Source of the DNA: Bifiguratus adelaidae
Taxonomy: Eukaryota; Mucoromycota; Endogonomycetes; Endogonales
NCBI GenBank assembly: GCA_002261195.1
Contig: MVBO01000010.1
Location: forward strand, 216,310-280,309
Direction of reading: 5' to 3'
Length of the DNA stretch: 64,000 nt
Shown: positions 33,785 through 45,870 of the stretch, one piece after another
Layout: every line of letters starts with the position of its first letter
Numbering within the stretch: the first letter of the stretch is position 1
The notes under the pieces: model-generated
The model's input: only the letters and a program-made list of their open reading frames with translations
Databases searched by the model: none
What the model was told of the DNA's origin: nothing
Translations under genes and position numbers: made by a program

Positions 33785-34349
33785 TTCATACGGTGTCTGC
33801 ATGCACAATATAGATGTATAGACTCTGAATTGTTCCACGTCAGTCTAAGTCTGTAATACCAAACGTGTTAGGCCAGGAAAGGCAACCTTCCAGAATCCGC
33901 CAACGTTGTTCCTCCAGATCATTGCAATCTCGACCAGAGCAGCATGGTGACATGATGTGCCAATAGATAGGTTACCATTGCCATTCGCAAGATAGTTGAG
34001 AGCCAACTATATTGGTGACATTGGGTATGCCAAGTATGGTAGTCATTGTTGCCATTGGCGCCACGACACATTTTAATCTAATGTTATACGATTTAAGGTT
34101 GCCAAGACAGAGATGGCGGCGCGTGCACTCGAACAAAAAGGCCCGATGTATCCTTGCGACCTGCTTGACGGTAAATTAACCAATCCGCACCTTGATTCGA
34201 AGCGCAGGAAGCATGAGAGACTCGGCAGGCCAACTGTTACTCGATCCTTGGCAACTGTATAAATATGAATCGTCTTTGGGGCGGTAGTCAAATCTCCTTC
34301 AGTTTGAAAACAGCGACTGGACTGCTTCGATTCGATCAGACCTTACATC
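33785..34349. other. Promoter region of the aspartic protease gene
   Basis: About 565 bp without a gene. A TATAAATA element at about 34257-34264 lies ~90 bp upstream of the protease ATG and is the only clear motif. Confidence 0.45.
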
Positions 34350-35631
34350 ATGTTAGTGACCAGCATCTCCGCTGCCTGCTTGCTTCTTCTTGCCTTACCG
34401 CCAGCCATGGCTGCGCCATTGGACGCTACGGAAGGTCTCGCAGTGCATCCAAGAAGCGGTGCTGTGCCAGTCAAGAAAAGCTCTCTTCTTTCACCACAAT
34501 ACAATGTTACTAGCTTCGCCAGTCGGCATGCTTCACACATTCACAACAAATTCTCAAAGAGAGCAATTGGGACAGTCGCTGAAACCGGTTTTCAGAGCGG
34601 TAGCGGTTATTATGGAGAGGTTCAATTGGGCACGCCCCCTCAAGCTCTAAATGTTATCTTCGACACGGGTAGTGCCGATTTCTGGGTCACGTCTTCTTTC
34701 TGCAGCAGCAAAGTTTGCAATTCCCATACGAAATACAATGCAGCGGCCTCTTCATCCTACGTTGCTACTAGTCAATCCTTTTCAATCGTATATGGGGCAG
34801 GAGAAGTCAAAGGAACTCTGGCGAAAGAAACCGTAAACATTGGCGGAATTGCTATCAATCAACAATCATTCGCCGAGACAAGCCAGGAAAGTACCGACTT
34901 TTTGAACTCACCGTTCGATGGTATCATGGGATTGGGCTATGCGAGCCTTGCCAACTCCCAGACCCCACCGCCATTTTATTCAATGATATCGCAACAACTG
35001 GTATCACAGCCCATGTTTGGATTCCATACCACCATGAATGATGGTGAAATCACATTTGGAGGATATGATCAAACCAAATTCACAGGTCAACTACAATTTA
35101 CACCAGTGGTTTCCCAAGGATACTGGCAAGTCGGACTCGATACTGTTTCAGTAGGGTCAAAAGCTCTGCCGGCTGGCTCACGAAATGCCATCATTGATAC
35201 GGGTAAATCATGAGCTGCTGAGTCCGAGATGGAATTCCTAACTTTGTCTCAGGCACTACACTCATTATTGCATCGCCTCAAGACGCCGATGCCATTCATG
35301 CCGCTATCCCTGGCTCTTTCAGCAATGGGGACTCGACTTACTCGGTACCATGCGATACGTCCAACCTACCTACCCTCAACCTTGTCTTCAGCGGAATGTC
35401 CTTTGCAGTCACTCCTCAAATGTATGTACTCACCCCTTTGAGTGGAAGCAAGTGCTTGTCGGGTATCGGAGGCCAAGCTATCGTGTCAGGGCAGAATGTG
35501 TGGATAGTGGGAGATGTGTTTTGGCGCGGTTATTATGCGGTAGGTTCAAGACATCTGTCTACATTCAAACTAACCAGTTTTAGGTATTCGATCTGGGCAC
35601 CAATAGCGTGGGCTTCGCCCCCACAGCATAG
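34350..35631 (+). CDS. Secreted pepsin-like aspartic protease (A1 family)
   Basis: Three exons. MLVTSISAACLLLLALPPAMA is the signal peptide, followed by a propeptide ending near SKRAIGT, a dibasic processing site. The mature enzyme has YYGEVQLGTPPQALNVIFDT with catalytic DTGS, the flap tyrosine in FSIVYGAGEVKGTL, and the second catalytic DTG in RNAIIDTG, whose codon is split by the intron near 35203-35253 before TTLIIASP. The last exon gives VFDLGTNSVGFAPTA, the usual end. About 400 residues. An extracellular or vacuolar acid protease. Confidence 0.94.
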
Positions 35632-35725
35632 TGACCAGTGTACGATTAGAATCGCAAAATGTATTATATGGAACCCTTCGCCTTGATAGGCATAAAAGTC
35701 ACTTCGCACGTCTCTAGTCACCGAT

Positions 35726-37064
35726 TTATTGAATATGTTGGATCTTCCAATGAATATCCCGTCCAGCCCAGAAGGGAACAATGTGGTCTGCTTTCTGCGC
35801 ACCTGACGTATGAATGGCATATTGCTTGGGTACGACGCCAGGTTCCTTCATCAGCGTGACCGTACGAGAAGTGCCTTCTTTTTCTCGCAGGTTGTAGAAC
35901 TTCTTGCCATGAGTGGATGAGAATGCTTCCAGCTTATCCAAGCAGCCGAGCTTTTCAAAGATGGTGGCGAGGTATGGCAGGACCATGGGAGTGGTAAACA
36001 CACCGGCGTGTGCGTGTGCACATTTTTTGGTTGTATGGGGATGGGGAGCGGAATCAGTGCCCAGGAAAAATCGCGGATGACCTTTGTACCGACATGAGCT
36101 ATTCTTCCGCCAAACGCAAAACACGCTCACCTTCCAGAATGACGTCGCGTAGTGCCTTGCGATCGCTGGGAAACTTGGCCACAGGCTTACAAAAGTGATG
36201 CGCCTGTCCAGCCCAATCATCGACAATCAACTCTAAATGGTGAACTGTAATGGAGCAGCCAACGGTAGGACCGAGCGATTTGACCTAGGGGATCGTGAGT
36301 TCTTTAGGTCCGAGCTTTCCTCATGCGCTTGGTCACATGCTTACCATGTTGACAGCGGCTGCTGTTGTAGCATGCTCCAGGACGATACGTAGCTTTGGAA
36401 AAGCCTTATGAAGCTTCTCTAGCTGAGGCAGGAACTTTTCTTCTGCGTTCATGATACAGACGTTCTAGGGTGTAAAGAGACATTAGCACAGCAAAGCTCG
36501 CTAAATTGCGAATAGTTTACCGAATCAGCGTTGCTCGGTATCTCGCCATGCAAATTGAGCACCATGCCTTCTTCCTCCATGGCTTGAAACACTGGATAGT
36601 AAATTTCATAATTCTCGATTCCAGCGTCGCTGTTGGTTGTGACACCTCTCGGATAGGATTTGACACCTTTGTGAGATCGTCAATGACTACTGGAAAACTG
36701 GTGAGACGTATCGTACTTACCGGCTATGCCGGCTTTGCTTGCCTTTCGAATTTCCTCAGGCGTTAGCGCCGGTGACAAGTACAGGGTCATGTAGAAGGTA
36801 ACTTCGGGCGCAAGTGCTTCAAGCTCCTGCTTGTACTTTAGAGCCTGCTCCGTGTTTGAGATAGGAGGCTGGAGATTTGGCTATGGTGCGTAACGTGAGC
36901 CCAGATCAGAAAGTTTGTCGGAACGTCAGAGATGGCTCACTTACCATGATATACGCAACGTTGACACCTCCTTGGTATACCAGAGGTGTCACTGTGCGCA
37001 TCATGTCGCCCTGTCGCAAGTGCAAGTGAAAATCAGCAGCTGCTGGCACTACGATCGTTTCCAT
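35726..37064 (-). CDS. URA4: Dihydroorotase
   Basis: Several exons give about 350 residues. The start METIVVPAAADFHLHLRQGD contains the metal-binding HxH of class II dihydroorotases; MMRTVTPLVYQGGVNVAYIM follows. Later are LVIDDWAGQAHHF-like sequence, FFLGTDSAPHPHTTK with the catalytic Asp, AGVFTTPMVLPYLATIFEKL and KFYNLREKEGTSRTVTL. The enzyme closes carbamoyl-aspartate to dihydroorotate in pyrimidine synthesis; as in yeasts it is a stand-alone protein and not part of a CAD fusion. It is divergent to the DHH gene with 69 bp between ATGs. Confidence 0.92.
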
Positions 37065-37133
37065 TTAGTGAACAAGGCAAGCGTTTCCACGCCTTCCAAA
37101 TTGGGACGTCGATTTGCAGCGCCTTTTGACGTG

Positions 37134-38678
37134 ATGAAGCGAAAGTTGGACGATATCGCAGAGGACGGTAAGGCGACGTAGACTTTGAGAGGCTTACATA
37201 TGGGAGAAGGGATGCTGATAAAAACCTCTTCATTTAAAGACATTGAATATCCTGTGGCAACAGAACTTTCAAAAGAGTGGCCAGCTCCAAAGAACGCCAT
37301 TGAAGGAGCGCAAACCTTCATATCTACATCTGCAACGTCGGCAGGGCGTATACTGATAGTGCCAGATCGCGATGCAGATGGTCTCTGCAGTGGTGCCATT
37401 CTACATCATCTTCTTGTCATGCTAGGCAAGGATGCGAGCGACATATCATGTTATTTCGTACCAAAGGGCAAGAGTGTCTTTCATGAGGATGTCATATCGG
37501 AAATGATGAGGCATGAACCGTCGTTTGTATTTATTCTCGATCAAGGCAGCCGCGGCATGCCACTTGAGGGCATGGAAGGCGCGCACATATTGATTATCGA
37601 TCATCATGAAAGCGCCGAGTTTCCAAAAGGAACTACAGTAAGGATCATTGACTCGGCGACGATGCATATTCATTTCCTGTATTTAGGTGCTTACAGCTTT
37701 TGGACAAGAGCCGGTCGCCACTTCTAGCCTGTTGACGTATATCACATGTCGACCATTGCACAAGGATATGGCACGGTTCGACTTTCTAGCTATTATTGGT
37801 ACATTTGGCAATTTGGGGACCAATTTCAAATTCAAAGAGCCGTTTCCGCATAGCTTTAACGAGCGGATAAAGACTTATGGGCGTCAAAAGCTGTCCGAAA
37901 CAGTATCTCTAATCAACGCACGTAAGTTTGATTTGTTGCCATGAAATTTGAGCTCAACGATATTACAGCCCGAAGAACAGCTGTCACGTCTCCAATAACG
38001 GCATGGAAGGCCTTATTGGCTTGCAAGGACGCTGACGATATGGTCAAGGAGCGCGTGGAAGGTGTGGACGAACTGCGCACTTGCCGGCGACAGATCAATG
38101 ATGAGATAACGATATGGAGCAGCGCGGCCCAAAATTTACCGCTAGTGGTAAGCGGACAATCATTGTCCGTTGGCGATATCCTTGGCTTACACATGCGTAC
38201 AGGAGAAATTGCCATCATTCACGTCACCTCTCCCTGCCAAATCCACCCAATCATGGCAACTCGTTGGGCGAATCGGTTGAATTCCAAAAAGTTGCGCATG
38301 GTCGTTTCAGCCAATGACGGCTATATACCAGACCGAGTGAACTTTTCGACCCGTGTGCCGAAGCGACTAAAGGATCCAAAGATCATTGGTGGTGGCAAGG
38401 AGATTAATCTCATTGAATATCTCACAGAAATTGCGAAACGAGAGTACGGTTTGTTGGAGGAATTGGGCACGGAGTTTGCCAATGGCCACGCTCAAGCCAC
38501 CGGTGGTAGTGTCAGCAAAGCTGGATGGGCGAAACTACTGAAGGCGATGGGATTCGTGGAGGAAACGCAACCTAGATTGACAGAAACGGCCGAAGGCAAG
38601 GCACTCAAGAAGCACGAATCCAAGTTTGGCAAACAGAAAGGTACTCTATTTGACTTTGGGGTCACGCGCACCAAGTAA
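37134..38678 (+). CDS. DHH-family phosphoesterase
   Basis: Four exons; the first (MKRKLDDIAED) and its 39-nt intron are short. The N-terminal domain has RILIVPDRDADGLCSGAILH (motif I, DxDADG), FVFILDQGSRG, and HILIIDHHES (the DHH motif), then VATSSLLTYI and LAIIGTFGNLG. The C-terminal half resembles a substrate-binding domain with GEIAIIHVTSP, ATRWANRLNSKKLRMVVSAN, GGSVSKAGWAKLLKAMGF. RecJ-type and oligoribonuclease-type enzymes share this fold and hydrolyse phosphodiester bonds. Homologues occur across fungi without a clear assignment, and I do not assign a substrate. Confidence 0.78.
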
Positions 38679-38742
38679 AGCAAATGTAAATATATGTCGG
38701 ACATTGTATACTACAGGGAGAAGGCTCGTCCACAAAAAGATG

Positions 38743-40426
38743 TCATACCACGCGAACAATGGTTGTTCTAGAGCTTCGATCGATAACCATCAAGTTGTTG
38801 GCAACTAGCACGTAGATGGCATCCACACCTTCCCGCTCGGGCAAAGACATTTTTTTGGCCGCTTCTCCCATACGAGCTTTCAAATCAGCGAAGGCTATCT
38901 CGCCGTCATTGTCCCGAATGTGTTGTAGCACGATCGCGGATAGTATCGTTTGTGATGTGGCTTTGCGGATGGAACTAGAGTTTGATATGAATGAGGAATT
39001 GGACTGGAAGGAGCTATCGGCATTGCTGGTGTTTGGTGTACTTTGCGTAACATCGCCCTGTGTAGCGATGGTGTCGATCAGCGTATTGTTGACATTGCTA
39101 AACATCATCAATCCAAGCACTAACAATAAGTGCGTATCCTTTACCTGATAACATCAATATGATTGTCGATAGCCTGAATCTGGCCCACATCTTGAACAAT
39201 TTGGACTAATGTATCACAGCATCTGTCCTGAATTGATTGATTAGCATGGAACAGCTCACGCATATTTATCTCCCCACCAATTGTGATTCTAGGCGGTCAG
39301 CAATCTCTTGGTCCGCAATTGTTTCGCTCTAGAAAGGGGTTAAGGTTGTGCACGCATCAGTAATTGCATGCGCCAACTTACGTCGGACTTGAGCAGTTCT
39401 TGCCAGGCTTCAGTCAGAGCGACAAAATAATCTATAGCTTGCTTTGGAACTTCAGCCTCCGGGGCTGGCTGAAAGTTTTCAGCCTCGGCTTCGTCATCCA
39501 AACCTTGTATTGTGAGATCTGCAATAATGAATCCTTTTCTACATATACTCTCTACTTCATAACGTACCATAATCCTTCAATTCTTCTCTTCTTTGCTTGA
39601 GCCGCTTCCTCAACTCTTCTATGGCCTCTTCTTGCTCGTCCACATCCATATCCTCATTAAGAGGAGCGGAATCATCTTCGATCTGCTGCAGCATCTCTTG
39701 CTGACCTTCTATTTGCCGCTGTAGCGTGTTTATCTCTCGTTGCTTGATGCGTAGATCAGTCTCCAACGCCGCTATTTCTGCACGCTCGCTCTGAATTTCA
39801 CTTTCTACATCCGACTTTCGGCCCATTGTTTTTACTGAAGGCGGTTTGGCTGCCGCACGGGTCGAATTTGCAATCTCCTTTTCGTTCTACCAGACGCGAT
39901 TAGCATGTGACAACGTTTAGCATCCTATGCTAACCTTTTCGTACGCGGACTGCAACGATTCCATGTTGATATTACCCTCCTCTTGCTTCTGAGCCAGAGT
40001 TTCGATTCGTTCGCGAAAATCATCAAGATCACTGTATCCTGGATGTCAGTGCAATTCGGATGTCCGCAGATATATACAGTACCATAAATTGTTCAAGGTA
40101 TTTGCGGCTGTTAATATTTTGTTCACCTTTGCACGTCGATCTCCTTGGAGGCTAGAGACACCGACAACGTCATGAGCAAGCCTATATCGAGGGCAAATCA
40201 TACAACCCAGTGCAACAAAGCCACAAACCACCCACAGTGACCCATCCTCCGTGGTGAACAAGCGAGCTTCATAGGCCTCGGCCATCCGAACCAAGTGGTC
40301 TCCATCCTCCGCGTTGGCCAAAAAGGCGGGCAGCTTGCTCGGTGCTTTCCCAAACTCAAGCCCACCAATACTGTCTGAAGAGTTGACAATGCTCTCCAGA
40401 AGCGCAGTGATGGTCTGTCCAGGCAT
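38743..40426 (-). CDS. Unrecognised coiled-coil protein with a globular C-terminal domain
   Basis: The frame starts MPGQTITALLESIVNSSDSI and runs through a globular region (FLANAEDGDHLVRMAEAYEA, KVNKILTAANTLNNL), then by an intron to LDDFRERIETLAQKQEEGNI. A long coiled coil follows (ERAEIAALETDLRIKQREIN, EEAIEELRKRLKQRREELKD), a helical part with YFVALTEAWQELLKSD, and a C-terminus of ~70 residues (LSAIVLQHIRDNDGEIAFAD, VDAIYVLVANNLMVIDRSSR) that looks like a winged helix. I do not recognise the family; kinetochore, cohesin-related or replication factors have this general build. An alternative ATG at 40568-40570 would overlap the AMSH start. Exon borders around 40070-40210 are uncertain. Confidence 0.6.
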
Positions 40427-40568
40427 AATGCAACGGCGAGACAAAAAGGCGTTCCAAATACGCGTCCTTCGCGTACTTCCATAAATGGAAATTGACTTTT
40501 GCACGTGACCTACAAGCCTATTCAAGCTGCCAAGTGCCAACGGACGGCAAGGTCCTTTGGATAGAGCC

Positions 40569-42493
40569 ATGCCAGTACATTCTGCCAAGCAATTGGCGCA
40601 GCTTGGTAATGTCAATTTTGAACCACGGACGCCATTGCGATTATACTTTCGCTCGGCTGATCTCGTGCTGAAGCAGGCGAGGATATACGATGCCGAGAAA
40701 GACTATGAGAACGCATACGTCCTGTACTTCAAGTACTCAAAGTAAGTCAAGGGAGACCTGTCTAGCTGCCGATACTAACGTGACAATGTCATAGCCTTGG
40801 TCTGACACATCTACCGACTCATCCAGACTACAAGAATCCCCAGCTCAAACGCCAAGCGAACACGGTCAAGAAGGTGAGACGGGTTGCTCTGCGGACATTG
40901 CTTTCTACATGGAAATCTGATCAGGAGTTATGTAGAACTGTCTTGAGGCTCTCGATGCTCTAGAAAGGATAAAGCCAATTATTGATCGACAGTACGCCCT
41001 GGCCGAGAAGGAGCGCAAGCAGAAGGATACGACACAGGCGGCAGCAAGGAGGCCTAGCAACACGCCACGAGCTTATTCTTCAGAGTACGACTTGGCATCT
41101 CGAAGCGACGTTGCAAAGGTCCCTACAGACGAGAAATCAGAAAAGGTTTGGTCGTTGCAAGATGAACTCCGCGGTGTACCAGGCGTAGCGGGATCTACGA
41201 CGCAATCTTACTTGTGAGTTGGCTGCAAGTTCGGGTTATTTTGCAAGGCTCATTTGCAACATCTAGCCCGCCCCAAGCAGCTGACGAAAAGACTGAATGG
41301 TATCCACCAGCGTTGACACGAAACGAAAGTGACGCGTATGTCAAAATACTGATGGCATAACTTGGTCTGATCCTTGGTCTTTTCAGGCTAAAATACGAGT
41401 CAGGTAAATGGCAGGAAGATGAACAGTACAAGCAAGAGTTAGAGTACTGCGGGCCTCAGCCTCCTGCCTTACCCGCCAAGATACCACACCACTACATACC
41501 CATGCCTATGCCTATGCCGTCCCCACCGCTGGTGGAACCAAGAACGAAACCTGGGCTGCCACCCAAATTTAACAGAGATGCCTATCGAGATATTCCTGCG
41601 CAACCAAAGCCACTTGCCGGCCCAGCAATACCACCGAAGGAGGCCATTGCGAAACCCAGCATTCCAACACAGGAAATTCAAGGTATAACCTTGTCAAGCC
41701 GCAGTCTGCACGCGTTCCTAACTATTACCACTCAGTTGCTACAGAGAGGGGAATGCCGCTGCGCCGATTGTTGGTTCCAAAAACAATCTTGTCGCAATTT
41801 CTTAGTGTAGCGCAAACCGACACTAACAAAAACCTCGAGACATGCGGTATTCTTTCAGGGACGCTGGTAAGTGTGTGATGACGCGTTTCGTCCATACACT
41901 CATCCAGGTGTCATCAGAAATCTAATGTTTTCACCATTACTACCCTTATTATACCCAAGCAAACCGCCACATCCGATACCTGCTCCACCACCAACGAAGA
42001 AGAATTGTTCGACTATCAAGATCAGCATGACCTGCTCACGCTAGGTTGGATACATGCAAGTATAAGCCCGCACGTTCGATGGCTTTCTAAATCGAGCTTG
42101 CAGACACATCCTACTCAATCGTGCTTTTTGAGCTCCGTAGATCTACATACGCATTGTTCGTATCAGTTGATGCTCCCGGAAGCCATAGCGATTGTCTGCG
42201 CGCCGCGGCACAACCCTAGGTAGGTGTGCACAACCCGTCGCTGTTGATGGGCGCTGACCGGCGCCAGCTATGGCGTTTTCCGGCTCACGGACCCGCCCGG
42301 GATAGATGTCATTAGCAATTGCACACAGAAACCCACGTTTCATCCTCACCCGGATCTACCCATATACACGGTATCTGGCTTCTCGCTGATGAAAAGGGTG
42401 TAACTAACGTTGATAATCCAGGATGCTATGAGTATGGGTCACGTCCAGATGAGGGACATGCCTCTAAAAGTCATCGATATTCGAAAATCATGA
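40569..42493 (+). CDS. AMSH-like JAMM deubiquitinase
   Basis: About nine exons. The N-terminal USP8/AMSH dimerisation (MIT-like) domain reads [20 protein letters not shown] and [13 protein letters not shown], followed by a Pro-rich linker with [11 protein letters not shown]. The catalytic JAMM domain has [32 protein letters not shown] with the catalytic Glu, and [20 protein letters not shown], giving HxH-x7-S-x2-D; the codons of IHT are joined across a GC-AG intron. [19 protein letters not shown] is the Lys63-specific insert. AMSH enzymes cut Lys63 ubiquitin chains at endosomes with ESCRT. The end is LKVIDIRKS. Confidence 0.92.
42056..42103 (+). other. GC-AG intron in the AMSH gene
   Basis: Donor GCAAGT at 42056, acceptor TTGCAG ending at 42103, 48 nt. 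Splicing rebuilds the HTHP motif of the zinc site; reading through gives IHASISPHV, which destroys it. Confidence 0.92.
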
Positions 42494-42553
42494 ATTGTCT
42501 ATCGGACCGCATGCACTATGATACATATCTAGAATAGAGGAAACTTTAGGCGC

Positions 42554-45346
42554 TTATGCTGTTGCCCTTTTGGTGGCTTGTTCCCGGATCAAGTTCAAGG
42601 CGCTGCCTGCCTTAAACCATCCTATTTGATCGGCAGACATTGTATGCTTGGCGTCGATATGGATCACTCTGCCATCGGGCTTCGTCACCTTGAGTGTCAC
42701 GGGCTTTCCGGGTTGAATGCCTTCAACTCCGCTGGTATCGATGGAGTCACCTCCACCAATGAGATCATAGTCCGCTTCGTTGGCAAATGTAAGCGGAAGC
42801 ACACCTTGCTTCTTCAAGTTGGTTTCGTGAATACGAGCGAACGATTTGGTGATGATCATAGGGCATCCCAAGTATCGCACTTGCAGTGCGGCGTGTTCAC
42901 GAGCCGATCCCTCACCGTAATTGTGCTATGCGAATGTCAGCGTAAAGCCAGGCTACCAAGATGGTCACTTACATCGCCAACCACAATCCATGGCAGATTA
43001 TTTGCCTTGTAGTTCTTGGCCACTTCGGGAATGCTTCCCTCCTGGAGAGATGGTGAATACGTCACTTGAGTTTAGATTCGAGCTTGCGCATACCTGTCCA
43101 GTCAGTATGTCATTGACCACATTGACTTTTCCATTATCAGCATTCATAGCGCCAATAAGAGTATTCTCCGCAATATTTTGCAGGTGACCTTTGTACTTGA
43201 GCCAGGGACCGGCTGCCGAGATATGATCCGTTGTACATTTGCCCTTGACCTTGACAAGAACACGTAGATTAGTAAATTCTTTGCCATTCCAGTTTTCGAA
43301 CGGCTCGAGAAGTTGAAGACGATTTGACTTGGGCGACACGACAATTTCAGTGTTGGCGTCAATAATGGGTGTAGGTGAAGGAGGATGGTATGTTTCAGCA
43401 CCGGCGTCGAATCCTGCGGAAGGAAGTGCGTCGCCCTGCGGAGGTTGAAACTTGAACGGGTTGCCATTTTTGTCAGTCAAGGTATCTGTTAGCGGGTTGA
43501 AGCTGAGTCGACCAGCAAAAGTCATTGCAGTCACAATCTGTAAAATGCTTGAGTATAGGAATCCTGAGTCCAAGGTTCACGCATACCTCAGGGGAAGCGA
43601 GGAAGTTCATGGTTTTCGAATTGCCATCGTTTCTTCCGCGAAAGTTACGATTAAACGAAGTTAGAATGGCATTATCTTCCTCATTCAACTTCGTCTTGTC
43701 TTTTCGCTCCCACTAGACAGAAAGGATTAAATATTAAAATCCAGCAGAACTTCAAGGTCATACCTGACCAATGCAAGGACCACAAGCGTTGGCCAAAACT
43801 CGGCCACCAATCTTCTCGAAAACCTCAGTTTGTCCGTCACGCTCAATGGTAGCTCTAATCTGCTCCGAGCCAGGAGTGACGAGGAAATCGGTTTTGGCAG
43901 TTATTCCAGCACCCAAGGCTTGCTGAGCCAATGAGGCAGCTCGAGACCTGTAGAGAGCAGCAAATGAGTCTAATCGTTACCAATACGATGGCAATGCATC
44001 ACTTACATATCTTGATAGGAGCTATTGGTACAAGATCCGATAAGCCCGGCAGAAATCTCATCCTTCCAGCCATTTTCCTTGATGAAGTCGCCAAACTTGC
44101 TCAACGGCGTGGCAAGATCGGGCGTAAAAGGACCATTGATATGAGGTTCAATCTCACTGAGATTCAAGTGAATTTGCTGGTCATATTCCGCGTTAGGATC
44201 TGCACGGAGGAAGCTAGAGTGTTTGTTAGCAGCTTCAGCCACCGGTCCACGTCCAGTTGCGTGCAGATAAGATGCCATTGCGGATGTGTATGGGAAGAGG
44301 GAAGTGGTCGCTCCAACCTGAGATGTATTAGAAGAGCCACGAGACAGTACGAGTGATTCTTACCTCGGCTCCCATGTTACAAATAGTGGCCATGCCAGTG
44401 CAGGACAAGCTGTTGACTCCTTCTCCGAAATACTCAATGATATGACCGGTTCCACCTCGCACAGTCAACTTTCCGGCCAAAGTTAAGATGACATCTTTGG
44501 GAGATACCCATGGATCAAGCTTTCCCGTCAACTGGACACCAAGCACCTTCGGTGCCTTAACTTCCCATGGAATGTCTGCCATTGCGTCGACGGCATCCGC
44601 ACCACCCACTCCGATAGCGACCATGCCGAGACCACCTGCGCATTCAGTGAGACTTCCGTAATCACTGGATGACCACATCTTTGAAATCACTTACCAGCAT
44701 TCGGCGTATGGCTGTCCGTACCTAACATCAAAGCACCTGGAGCTGCATAGTTTTCCAACACAATCTGATGAATAATACCGCTTCCTGGCTTCCAGAAAGC
44801 AATCCCATATCGTTTGGCAGCCGATTGCAAAAAGTTGTAGATTTCGCTGTTCTGCTCCAAGGATGTCTTGACGTCCCTTTCACCTCCAAGGGATGCGGCA
44901 ATCAAGTGATCGCAATGAATCGACGTGGGGACAGCTGTTGTAGGCAGATTTGACAACATAAATTGCAATAGTGCCATCTGCGCTGATGCATCTGTATGCG
45001 ACGGATCAATAAGAGCGAGCGATCAAAGCTTTTGACGCTACGTACCTTGCATGGCAACTCGATCTGGCTTCAGCTTTAAATAGCTTTCTCCGCGCACGGG
45101 AACAGATTCCTCTGGTTCCGCAAGATGCGAGTAGACAATCTTTTCAGCAAGCGTCAAGGGGCGAGCAGATGCATCTCCACCGAGGATCCGTCTCACTTTG
45201 GCCAGTGTACTCTCTAGCCGCGGGAATGGAGGGAGCAGAGTCGTGCAGTCCTTTGCCGGTGTGTTTGCTGGCGTAGCCAAGCCGCGCACTTGAGTCGCCA
45301 CAGTGCGTATGTGCCGTAACTGCCGGGTAGGCTGTCGAAAGAGCAT
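42554..45346 (-). CDS. ACO2: Mitochondrial Aco2-type aconitase / homocitrate dehydratase
   Basis: About ten exons give ~770 residues. [20 protein letters not shown] is an Arg-rich presequence. The body reads [70 protein letters not shown], then [14 protein letters not shown] and [10 protein letters not shown], giving the three Cys of the [4Fe-4S] cluster, and [20 protein letters not shown] near the end. Details ([25 protein letters not shown], the KAKHTMS-like [11 protein letters not shown] tail) follow yeast Aco2 rather than Aco1. Aco2 dehydrates homocitrate in lysine synthesis and has weak aconitase activity. The distinction from Aco1 is by recall of those blocks. Confidence 0.9.
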
Positions 45347-45870
45347 TGTTCGGGGAGGGAAGAAGAGAAGAAGAAGCTGATCTGATTTTCCCCTTCATTC
45401 AAAGATGATTCATTTCCATTTTTGGACATTGCTGGCGATTGCTGGCGGTTGCTTTTGCTCCGCTGTCATTTTCTTGAATTGGGCACACGCTTCATTGAGA
45501 CGGTGGACGTGAAACGCTTGGCATGCTTCATAGGAATGGGCAATAGTCATTCATGACAGATGAGGCAATAATTTGTTCGGTTTCATTTATACTTCAACTG
45601 CGTTACACTCGTTGATATACGCAAGACAGACCTGCGTTGAATCAAACCCGGATTCACGCCGGAGTGAGGTTGATGGCAGAAAATTGACAGGTATTTTGAT
45701 CTCTAGTGCTTACTTGCATGCACGGTGTTAAGCCACACCTGCTAATATGAAAATCGCGCATTCTGCGTGTTTACCACCTGAGCAATTTCCAAAATTGACT
45801 AGAAAGGTGTAATACTGGGGTGCATATAAGCCGGCCACAACCTAAACGCCTTCCTTTTCACTGTTCGATC
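45347..45870. other. Divergent promoter region ACO2 / MDR cluster
   Basis: About 525 bp without genes. CATATAAGCC at about 45822-45831 is a possible TATA element some 45 bp before the MDR ATG. Purine-rich GAAGAAGAAG-type sequence lies close to the ACO2 start. Confidence 0.45.
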
